DNA of 11,828 nucleotides from Rhodobacteraceae bacterium UBA1943 (GTDB taxonomy: Bacteria > Pseudomonadota > Alphaproteobacteria > Rhodobacterales > Rhodobacteraceae), in contig DDEX01000013.1 of the NCBI GenBank assembly GCA_002336845.1, forward strand, positions 1 through 11,828, written 5' to 3'. A program made the position numbers and the translations under genes. Below, one piece after another: positions 7,270 through 11,828 of this stretch (its first letter is position 1; each line of letters begins with the position of its first letter). The notes under the pieces were generated by a model. It was not told where the DNA came from, did not search any database, and saw only the letters and a program-made list of their open reading frames with translations.

Positions 7270-8307
7270 TCAGCTATCGTAGTCGATCACATGCCGCAGT
7301 TGCTTCTCGTATTCCAGCGCCTTACCGGTGCCAAGGGCGACACAATTGAGTGACTCGTTCGCCACGCTGATCGAAAGCCCGGTCTGTTCCCGCAAGCTCA
7401 GGTCCAGATCGCCCAGCAGCGCGCCGCCCCCGGTCAGCATCACGCCCCGGTCCACGATGTCGGCAGCCAGGTCGGGCGGGGTGGTTTCCAGCGCCTGCAT
7501 CACCGCATCGCAAATCTGCTGTACGGGTTCCGACAGCGCCTCGGCCACCTGAGCCTGGTTGATCTCGGTTTCCTTGGGCACGCCGTTCAAAAGGTCGCGG
7601 CCCCGGATCTGCATGGAAAGGCCGCGCCCGTCATCGGGCATCCGGGCGGTGCCGATGCTGGTCTTGATCCGCTCGGCGGTCGATTCCCCGATCAACAGGT
7701 TCTGATGGCGGCGCAGATAGCTGATGATCGCCTCATCCATCCGGTCACCGCCCACGCGGACCGAGCGGGCATAAACGATGTCGCCCAAGGACAGAACCGC
7801 CACTTCGGTCGTGCCGCCGCCGATATCCACCACCATGTTCCCCGTGGGGTCTGTGATCGGCATCCCCGCACCAATCGCCGCGGCAATCGGCTCGGCAATC
7901 AGGCCGGCGCGGCGGGCGCCTGCGGACAGAACCGACTGGCGGATGGCGCGCTTTTCAACCGGCGTTGCCCCATGGGGCACGCAGACGATGATCTTGGGTT
8001 TCGAGAACGTGGTGCGCTTGTGAACCTTGCGGATGAAATGCTTGATCATCTCTTCCGCAGAGTCGAAGTCGGCAATCACCCCGTCGCGCATCGGGCGGAT
8101 CGCCTCGATCGTGCCGGGGGTGCGGCCCAGCATCAGCTTGGCATCCTCGCCCACCGCAAGAACCTGCTTCTTGCCGTCCTTGACGTGGTAGGCCACCACC
8201 GAAGGCTCGTTCAGGACGATGCCCTTGCCTCGGATATAGACCAGCGTATTCGCCGTCCCAAGGTCGATGGCCATGTCTGATGAGAAGATGCCCGAAAGAA
8301 GCGACAT
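7270..8307 (-). CDS. mreB: MreB, actin-like cytoskeletal ATPase
   Basis: A 345-residue bacterial actin homologue of standard length that polymerises on the inner membrane face and orients lateral wall synthesis. Visible are the phosphate-1 loop DLGTANTLVY (15-24), GLIAEPIAAAIGAG (135-148, with the catalytic-type Glu139), phosphate-2 DIGGGTTEVAVLSLG (161-175) and the adenosine motif VMLTGGGALLGDL (289-301). The N-terminal stretch MSLLSGIF is amphipathic, fitting direct membrane binding. The ATG at 8307 has AAGGA 10 nt upstream. It is the first gene of the mre-mrd cluster, and its leader contains a strong hairpin described separately. Confidence 0.98.
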   Translation of the reverse strand: MSLLSGIFSSDMAIDLGTANTLVYIRGKGIVLNEPSVVAYHVKDGKKQVLAVGEDAKLMLGRTPGTIEAIRPMRDGVIADFDSAEEMIKHFIRKVHKRTTFSKPKIIVCVPHGATPVEKRAIRQSVLSAGARRAGLIAEPIAAAIGAGMPITDPTGNMVVDIGGGTTEVAVLSLGDIVYARSVRVGGDRMDEAIISYLRRHQNLLIGESTAERIKTSIGTARMPDDGRGLSMQIRGRDLLNGVPKETEINQAQVAEALSEPVQQICDAVMQALETTPPDLAADIVDRGVMLTGGGALLGDLDLSLREQTGLSISVANESLNCVALGTGKALEYEKQLRHVIDYDS

Positions 8308-8328
8308 GCTGGCGGTTTCCTTGCCCCG

Positions 8329-8370
8329 AAAGAAAATCGCCCGCGACTCAGGAGGGGCCTGAGGCGGGCG
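8329..8370 (-). terminator. Rho-independent terminator hairpin between leuA and mreB, close to the mreB start
   Basis: Read on the minus strand, CGCCCGC plus CTCAGG (8370-8358) pair with CCTGAG and GCGGGCG (8352-8347 and 8344-8338). They form a 13-bp stem with a 2-nt bulge (8346-8345) and a 5-nt loop. ATTTTCTTT follows at 8337-8329. Strong GC stem plus U-tract fits intrinsic termination of the leuA transcript. The U-tract ends only 21 nt before the mreB ATG, leaving room for its Shine-Dalgarno but not for a separate promoter. The hairpin therefore also lies in, or overlaps the start of, any mreB transcript beginning upstream. Confidence 0.75.
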
Positions 8371-8374
8371 CTTT

Positions 8375-8403
8375 CATATAGAACCCGCAACGCCCGAGCG
8401 AAA
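8375..8403 (-). promoter_or_regulatory. Weak candidate mreB promoter
   Basis: On the minus strand TATATG (8380-8375) could serve as a -10 element, with TTTCGC (8403-8398) 17 bases upstream as a poor -35. The predicted transcription start near 8368 would fall just inside the first arm of the terminator hairpin. Such transcripts would carry a slightly shortened stem. The rest of the 181-nt leuA-mreB spacer shows no better sigma-70-like pair. One more notable element is a small dyad, GCACAAAGTGC, at 8440-8450. Confidence 0.25.
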
Positions 8404-8488
8404 GGGCAGGGGCCGTCCTGCGGCGGGTTTTCGTATTTGCACAAAGTGCTTGTCCAAAACGAACATTCCGCCGCAGAAATGGGCTGCC

Positions 8489-10066
8489 TTAGCCGGCATC
8501 CTTGTAGTTTATCGATTTGACGTCACTGTCTGGCGCGGTTTTCGTGCGCCGGACGATCAGCCGGTTAAGCGCATTGATATAGGCTTTCGCGCTGGCGACG
8601 ATGGTATCGGTGTCGGCCGAAGAGCCGGTAACCATCCGCCCGTCCTCTTCCAGCCGCACCGAAACCGTGGCCTGTGCGTCGGTGCCCTCGGTCACGGCGG
8701 CCACCTGATAGACTTGCAAGCGCGCCTTGTGGGGGAACAGCATCTTGACGCAGTTGAACGCGGCATCGACCGGCCCGTCGCCAGTGGCGTCGATGTGATG
8801 GTCCACCCCGTCGATGGTCAGCACCATATCGGCCTCTTGCGGGCCTTCGGTGCCGCAGACCACCCGCAGCTTCTTCAGAACCAGCGTATCATGGGCATCG
8901 TTGGTCTGCTCATCCGCGACCAGCGCGATCAGGTCTTCGTCATAGACTTCCTTCTTGCGGTCGGCCAGCGCCTTGAACCGCACGAAGACGTCGTTCAATT
9001 GGTTGTCGGCCAGTTCATAGCCCAGCTCGCGCAGCTTTGACCGCAGCGCGGCACGGCCGGAGTGCTTGCCCATGGCGATGTTCTTTTCATTCAGCCCGAT
9101 GTCGGCGGGCCGCATGATCTCGAACGTCTCGACATTCTTCAGCACGCCATCCTGATGGATGCCGCTTTCGTGCAGAAAGGCATTCTTGCCGACGATGGCC
9201 TTGTTCGGCTGCACCACAAAGCCCGACACCGTGGAAACCCGGCGGCTCAGGTGCATGATCTTGGTGGTATCAATTCCGGTGCGGAAGGGCAGGATGTCAT
9301 TCCTGACCCGCAAAGCCATCACAACCTCTTCCAGCGCGGTATTGCCCGCGCGCTCGCCAAGGCCGTTGATGGTGCATTCGATCTGGCGCGCGCCCGCCTC
9401 GACCGCAGCCAGGCTGTTGGCTGTCGCCATGCCCAGATCGTTGTGGCAATGGGTGGCAAAGATGATGCTGTCGGCGCCCGGAACCCGCTCCAGCAGCATG
9501 GCGATCAGCTTGGCGCTTTCGAAGGGGTAGGTATAACCGACTGTATCGGGAATGTTGATCGTGGTCGCTCCGGCCTTGATCGCAATCTCGACCACCCGGC
9601 ACAGATAGTCATGCTCGGTCCGCGTGGCATCCATCGGCGACCATTGCACATTGTCGCACAGGTTGCGGGCGTGGGTGACGGTTTCGTGGATACGCTCAGC
9701 CATCTGGTCCATGGTCAGATTGGGGATGGCGCGGTGCAGGGGCGAGGTGCCGATGAAGGTGTGGATGCGGGGCGAGGCCGCGTGCTTCACCGCCTCCCAG
9801 CAGCGGTCGATATCCTTGTAGTTCGCCCGCGCCAGACCGCAGATCGTGCTGTTCTTCGCCCGTTTCGCAATTTCGGATACGGCGGCGAAATCGCCCTCCG
9901 AGGCAATCGGAAAGCCCGCCTCGATCACATCGACGCCCATCTCGTCCAACAGGCCGGCAATCTCCAGCTTTTCTTCATGGGTCATGGTCGCGCCGGGCGA
10001 TTGCTCGCCATCGCGCAAGGTGGTGTCGAAAATCATTACGCGGGGTTGCGTGGTCTTGTCGGTCAT
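8489..10066 (-). CDS. leuA: 2-isopropylmalate synthase
   Basis: LeuA condenses acetyl-CoA with 2-oxoisovalerate, the first committed step of leucine synthesis. The 525-residue protein has the catalytic TIM barrel with DTTLRDGEQ (14-22, Arg18 and metal ligand Asp19), the metal-binding His206 and His208 in THCHND, and GERAGNTALEEV (237-248). HESGIHQDG (299-307) is followed by a C-terminal regulatory domain (about 395-505, GDGPVDAAFNCV at 429-440) of the kind that binds leucine for feedback inhibition. The ATG at 10066 has AAGGA 8 nt upstream. It stands alone rather than with leuBCD. Expression is probably controlled by the leader peptide region immediately upstream. Confidence 0.97.
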   Translation of the reverse strand: MTDKTTQPRVMIFDTTLRDGEQSPGATMTHEEKLEIAGLLDEMGVDVIEAGFPIASEGDFAAVSEIAKRAKNSTICGLARANYKDIDRCWEAVKHAASPRIHTFIGTSPLHRAIPNLTMDQMAERIHETVTHARNLCDNVQWSPMDATRTEHDYLCRVVEIAIKAGATTINIPDTVGYTYPFESAKLIAMLLERVPGADSIIFATHCHNDLGMATANSLAAVEAGARQIECTINGLGERAGNTALEEVVMALRVRNDILPFRTGIDTTKIMHLSRRVSTVSGFVVQPNKAIVGKNAFLHESGIHQDGVLKNVETFEIMRPADIGLNEKNIAMGKHSGRAALRSKLRELGYELADNQLNDVFVRFKALADRKKEVYDEDLIALVADEQTNDAHDTLVLKKLRVVCGTEGPQEADMVLTIDGVDHHIDATGDGPVDAAFNCVKMLFPHKARLQVYQVAAVTEGTDAQATVSVRLEEDGRMVTGSSADTDTIVASAKAYINALNRLIVRRTKTAPDSDVKSINYKDAG

Positions 10067-10160
10067 CTCGGAATTCCTTGGGGTTTCTTAGCTTGCAGTC
10101 CAGGGCGCTGGTCACCTCCGAGCGGTCGCGCCCATGGGCACGCTCAGAGGCAGCTAAGAA
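10067..10160 (-). promoter_or_regulatory. leuA leader RNA with alternative pairings (attenuator candidate)
   Basis: Four pairings can be read in this minus-strand RNA. Stem A: UUCUUAGCU (10160-10152, inside the Leu codons) with AGCUAAGAA (10093-10085), 9 bp. Stem B: CCUCUGAGCG (10150-10141) with CGCUCGGAGG (10124-10115), 10 bp with one G-U. A small hairpin, CCAG/CUGG (10111-10100). Stem C: CUCGGAG (10122-10116) with UUCCGAG (10073-10067), which lies between the leuA Shine-Dalgarno and its ATG. Stems B and C exclude each other. No U-tract follows any stem, so control of translation initiation is more likely than intrinsic termination. Confidence 0.6.
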
Positions 10161-10242
10161 GAAGCAGCGACAGGCCGACAGAAATCGCAGCAGGGGCGCG
10201 AACGGCACCCTCGGCATTGGCGATATGTTGGTCCATGGTCAT
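10144..10242 (-). CDS. leuL: Leucine-rich leader peptide of leuA
   Basis: A 32-codon ORF, ATG at 10242 and TGA at 10146-10144, ends 77 nt before leuA. Six of its last nine codons are leucine: CTG TCG CTG CTT CTT CTT, then AGC TGC CTC and stop. CTT is otherwise uncommon in this GC-rich DNA, so three in a row is notable. The ORF starts MTMDQH and has a second in-frame ATG at codon 3. There is no Shine-Dalgarno sequence, and a -10-like TATAGT ends 7 nt before the ATG, so the message may be leaderless, as known for trpL of Sinorhizobium meliloti. Stalling on the Leu codons at low charged tRNA-Leu would change folding of the downstream RNA and thus leuA expression. Identity is inferred from codon content and position. 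Confidence 0.8.
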   Translation of the reverse strand: MTMDQHIANAEGAVRAPAAISVGLSLLLLSCL

Positions 10243-10249
10243 GGGCGCG

Positions 10250-10255
10250 ACTATA
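10250..10255 (-). promoter_or_regulatory. Candidate -10 element for the leuL-leuA transcript
   Basis: TATAGT on the minus strand matches the TATAAT consensus at five of six positions. Its usual start distance points to the A of the leader ATG at 10242. The sequence 16-18 nt upstream is C-rich and gives no recognisable -35, which would fit dependence on an activator. Confidence 0.4.
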
Positions 10256-10284
10256 CGAAGGAAATCGGCCAAGGGAAGGGGGTA

Positions 10285-10301
10285 ACGGCAAATTCTGCCG
10301 T
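10285..10301. promoter_or_regulatory. Inverted repeat upstream of the leuL promoter (operator candidate)
   Basis: ACGGCA (10285-10290) and TGCCGT (10296-10301) are a perfect dyad around AATTC. The centre lies about 51 bases upstream of the proposed start at 10242, a typical place for an activator site, and the promoter lacks a clear -35. It could also be a chance or RNA hairpin. No cognate regulator is identified. Confidence 0.3.
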
Positions 10302-10374
10302 GAAGGCGTTTGCTTGCACTTGCCCGCCATGCTGTTGCCGACGATGCGGGGGGGCGCCCTTCATGACGGGCGGG

Positions 10375-10405
10375 ATTATAAAGGGGCTGTGCCCGCTCCT
10401 GTCCT
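10375..10405 (-). promoter_or_regulatory. Second promoter candidate upstream of leuL
   Basis: On the minus strand a perfect TATAAT (10380-10375) is preceded by AGGACA (10405-10400), four of six matches to TTGACA, but with a 19-base spacer, longer than usual. A transcript from here would carry about 125 nt of leader before the leucine-rich ORF. It is an alternative, or an addition, to the leaderless start. No gene-like ORF is evident in the spacer 10243-10530. Confidence 0.25.
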
Positions 10406-10463
10406 TGGCATCCGCGCCAGATCGCAGCCCGGCCAAAAGGCTCCGCGTCGGCTTGGCCTTCCC

Positions 10464-10508
10464 CTTCTTTAAATATCCCACGGGGGTGCGGGGGTGTGAA
10501 ACCCCCGC
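10464..10508. repeat. AT-rich tag plus GC-rich hairpin downstream of the MarR gene
   Basis: TTCTTTAAATATCCC (10465-10479) is followed by CACGGGGGT and then a 7-bp perfect stem, GCGGGGG (10488-10494) with CCCCCGC (10502-10508), loop TGTGAAA. The sharp AT-to-GC contrast stands out. From memory, modules of this form (TTTAAATATCCC next to a G-run/C-run hairpin) recur between genes in Rhodobacteraceae genomes. That recollection is not verified here. It lies 22 nt past the stop of the MarR-family gene and may act as its transcription terminator, although no T-tract directly follows the stem. Confidence 0.45.
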
Positions 10509-10530
10509 CGCGACGCTGGCCTGTGTCGCA

Positions 10531-11028
10531 TCAATAGATATATCGGATCTGATCGGTCCAATACCGCTCAATACGGCGCAGCGCCTGGTTCATGTCATCC
10601 ATCGCCTTGTTGTCCACAAGGCCGCGCTTCATCAGCCCCTCGGCATGGCGGCCGAACAGGTCGGCCAGCATTCCGCGCACCCGGCGCCCCTTTTCCGTCA
10701 GCCGCACCCGGACCGAGCGGCGATCCACCTCGGACCGCTGATGGTGCATATAGCCCAGTTCGACCAGCTTTTTCAGATTATAGCTGACATTCGAGCCCTG
10801 GTAATACCCGCGTGACTTCAACTCGCCCGCCGTCACCTCGTTCTCGCCGATGTTGAACAAGAGCAGCGCCTGGACCGAGTTGATTTCCAGCACCCCCAGC
10901 CGCTCGAACTCATCCTTGATCACATCCAGCAGCAGCCGGTGCAGCCGTTCGACCAGCGCGAGGTTGTCAAGATAGGCGGCCATCAGGGCCTTTTCGGTCC
11001 CGTCAAGCAAGGGGGCGTGCATCGTCAT
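10531..11028 (-). CDS. MarR-family winged-helix transcriptional regulator (LdtR-like)
   Basis: A 165-residue dimeric DNA-binding protein of typical MarR length. N- and C-terminal helices (about 12-42 and 125-160) would form the dimer interface. The winged helix-turn-helix lies at about 50-114, with recognition helix QGSNVSYNLKKLVELG (77-92) and wing DRRSVRVRLTEKG (102-114). The block from INSVQALLLFNIGENE through RGYYQGSNVSYNL resembles, from memory, the alphaproteobacterial LdtR group, some members of which regulate an L,D-transpeptidase gene; this is not confirmed. The ATG at 11028 has GGAG 6 nt upstream. It follows sdhE after 73 nt on the same strand. A dyad in that gap may be an autoregulatory operator. 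Ligand and targets are unknown. Confidence 0.85.
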   Translation of the reverse strand: MTMHAPLLDGTEKALMAAYLDNLALVERLHRLLLDVIKDEFERLGVLEINSVQALLLFNIGENEVTAGELKSRGYYQGSNVSYNLKKLVELGYMHHQRSEVDRRSVRVRLTEKGRRVRGMLADLFGRHAEGLMKRGLVDNKAMDDMNQALRRIERYWTDQIRYIY

Positions 11029-11059
11029 GGGTCACTCCGCAGACAGGCAGATTTCGACC

Positions 11060-11093
11060 AGTTTGCGGAGGATTCGGAAAGATTGCGTAAACT
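11060..11093. promoter_or_regulatory. Two-tier dyad upstream of the MarR-family gene (operator candidate)
   Basis: AGTTTGCG (11060-11067) and CGTAAACT (11086-11093) are inverted repeats with one mismatch in eight. TTC and GAA (11073-11075 and 11077-11079) form a smaller dyad at nearly the same centre, about 11076. The whole fits the two-fold site of a MarR dimer and lies 32-65 bases before the regulator's start, as in autoregulated marR genes. Function is inferred from position only. Confidence 0.33.
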
Positions 11094-11101
11094 TCGGCGC
11101 C

Positions 11102-11371
11102 TTAGTTGCGCGCCAGTCGGGTCTTGGCAAAGGCCGAGATTTCGGCCAGCAGCCCAGCCAGATGCGCGGGCGGTTCGGCCTGGCCCAGCACCCAAGGCAG
11201 CAGGTCCTGGTCGTTCTCATCCAGCAGCGCGTCATAGGTTTGCAGCGCCGCCTCGTCCATGGCAGCCAGATGCGCGTCGGCATAGGGGCCAAGCACCATG
11301 TCCATTTCCTTGGTGCCCCGCCGCCACGACCGCATCGCCATTCGTTTCAGCCGCGCCTCTGCCGTCTCCAT
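11102..11371 (-). CDS. sdhE: SdhE, succinate dehydrogenase flavinylation/assembly factor
   Basis: SdhE (YgfY/SDHAF2/Sdh5, formerly DUF339) promotes covalent FAD attachment to the flavoprotein subunit of succinate dehydrogenase in the cytoplasm. The 89-residue product is the usual size. It carries the diagnostic RGxxE motif as RGTKE (18-22), preceded by LKRMAMRSWR. Conserved downstream acidic segments (DALLDENDQDLLPWVLG, about 47-63) are also typical. The ATG at 11371 is preferred because GGGGAGAAGG precedes it at good distance. An in-frame ATG 21 nt upstream has no Shine-Dalgarno sequence. It is divergent from the aspartate aminotransferase gene, with 68 bp between the starts. No sdh genes are in the window. 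Confidence 0.92.
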   Translation of the reverse strand: METAEARLKRMAMRSWRRGTKEMDMVLGPYADAHLAAMDEAALQTYDALLDENDQDLLPWVLGQAEPPAHLAGLLAEISAFAKTRLARN

Positions 11372-11383
11372 CGCCTTCTCCCC

Positions 11384-11412
11384 TTGCCCCATGCCCGAAC
11401 GCAGCCTAGAAC
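11384..11412 (+). promoter_or_regulatory. Candidate sigma-70-type promoter for the aminotransferase gene
   Basis: TTGCCC (11384-11389) and TAGAAC (11407-11412) each match four of six consensus positions and are exactly 17 bases apart. The predicted start near 11419 would leave a short leader of about 20 nt containing the GGAG Shine-Dalgarno before the ATG at 11440. The -35 lies just upstream of the sdhE start, so the two divergent genes would share this region. Confidence 0.42.
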
Positions 11413-11439
11413 CCCGGCGAACCCTTGCCGGAGCGTGCC

Positions 11440-11828
11440 ATGGCCTTCCTGTCCGATACCCTTGCCCGTGTCAAACCCTCGCCCACCATCGCCGTCACCA
11501 CCAAGGCGCAGGAACTGAAAGCCGCGGGGCGCGACGTGATCGGGCTTGGCGCGGGCGAGCCGGATTTCGACACGCCGCAGAACATCAAGGACGCGGCCAA
11601 ACGCGCGATTGATCAGGGCAAGACCAAATATACCGCCGTCGATGGCATCCCCGAGCTGAAAAAGGCGATCTGCGAGAAGTTCAAGCGCGAGAACGGTCTG
11701 ACCTATGCGCCGAACCAGATCACCGTCGGCACCGGCGGCAAGCAGATCCTCTACAACGCGCTGATGGCGACCTGCAATCCGGGCGATGAGGTGATCATCC
11801 CCGCGCCCTACTGGGTCAGCTATCCCGA
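11440..11828 (+). CDS. aatA: Aspartate aminotransferase (class I PLP enzyme), 3' end outside window
   Basis: The first 129 residues of a pyridoxal-phosphate aminotransferase that exchanges amino groups between aspartate and 2-oxoglutarate. In some alphaproteobacteria this subgroup also transaminates prephenate. Clear family features are LGAGEPDFDTP (36-46, substrate-carboxylate loop), KYTAVDGIPELKKAI (63-77), TVGTGGKQILYNAL (95-108, cofactor-phosphate region) and PGDEVIIPAPYWVSYP (114-129, the Tyr/Trp ring-stacking region). The catalytic lysine lies beyond the edge. The ATG at 11440 has GGAG 7 nt upstream. About a third of an expected protein of roughly 400 residues is present. It is transcribed divergently from sdhE. 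Confidence 0.93.
   Translation, partial: MAFLSDTLARVKPSPTIAVTTKAQELKAAGRDVIGLGAGEPDFDTPQNIKDAAKRAIDQGKTKYTAVDGIPELKKAICEKFKRENGLTYAPNQITVGTGGKQILYNALMATCNPGDEVIIPAPYWVSYP

Noticed and set aside
8345..8349. GANTC (GACTC) site in the mreB leader as a possible CcrM/GcrA cell-cycle signal
   Set aside because: Other GANTC sites occur inside mreB and mreC, so a single site in the terminator stem is not evidence of cell-cycle control.
9975..10217. 80-codon minus-strand frame running through the leuA leader into leuA
   Set aside because: It overlaps leuA out of frame and the leuL ORF; the leucine-codon ORF in another frame explains the region better.
9062..10285. 407-codon plus-strand open frame opposite leuA
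   Set aside because: Antisense to an intact LeuA; no recognisable domain and unnatural composition.
10431..10458. GGCCAA/TTGGCC inverted repeat in the MarR-leuL spacer
   Set aside because: Only six base pairs with a 16-nt loop in very GC-rich DNA and no positional logic; chance occurrence is likely.
10251..10571. 106-codon minus-strand frame between the MarR gene and leuL
   Set aside because: It overlaps the end of the MarR gene and crosses the GC hairpin and promoter-like elements; no domain and no ribosome-binding site recognised.

Overview
The window is GC-rich and tightly packed. It reads as chromosomal DNA of an alphaproteobacterium, most likely a member of the Rhodobacteraceae (Rhodobacter/Paracoccus-like). 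This rests on the protein sequences (MreB, LeuA, an SdhE with RGTKE, a class I aspartate aminotransferase of the alphaproteobacterial type), on the gene order, and on a GC-rich intergenic module of a kind I associate with that family. I see no phage, transposon, CRISPR, tRNA or rRNA signature. Nearly everything is on the minus strand. Only the partial aminotransferase at the right edge, and possibly a gene tail at the left edge, run on the plus strand.

The largest block, read right to left, is the elongasome operon mreB-mreC-mreD-mrdA-rodA (8307 down to 2684). It supplies the actin-like filament, its periplasmic and membrane partners, the class B transpeptidase PBP2 and the SEDS glycosyltransferase RodA. 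Gaps are short: 37 nt for mreB/mreC, a 4-nt overlap for mreC/mreD, 10 nt for mreD/mrdA and 4 nt for mrdA/rodA. Two further genes follow rodA with gaps of one base each: a DUF1345 membrane protein and a GhrA-type 2-hydroxyacid dehydrogenase. They look translationally coupled to the cell-wall genes. A DMT/EamA exporter follows after 106 nt.

Upstream of mreB lies leuA (2-isopropylmalate synthase). The two are separated by a 181-nt spacer with a strong intrinsic-terminator hairpin whose U-tract ends only 21 nt before the mreB start codon. Upstream of leuA is the most informative regulatory region of the window. A 32-codon leader ORF (10242-10144) ends in a run of leucine codons, appears to begin at or next to the transcription start, and is followed by RNA able to form mutually exclusive pairings. 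One pairing would mask the leuA ribosome-binding region. No U-tract is present, so this looks like leucine-responsive translational attenuation rather than classical termination.

Further right are a MarR-family regulator resembling LdtR, with a dyad in its own upstream region, and sdhE (flavinylation factor of succinate dehydrogenase). Divergent from sdhE is the start of an aspartate aminotransferase gene that runs off the right edge. No undescribed multi-gene system is evident. The novelty is mostly regulatory (leuA leader, mreB leader, hairpin at the EamA start) plus the unexplained DUF1345 gene coupled to rodA.
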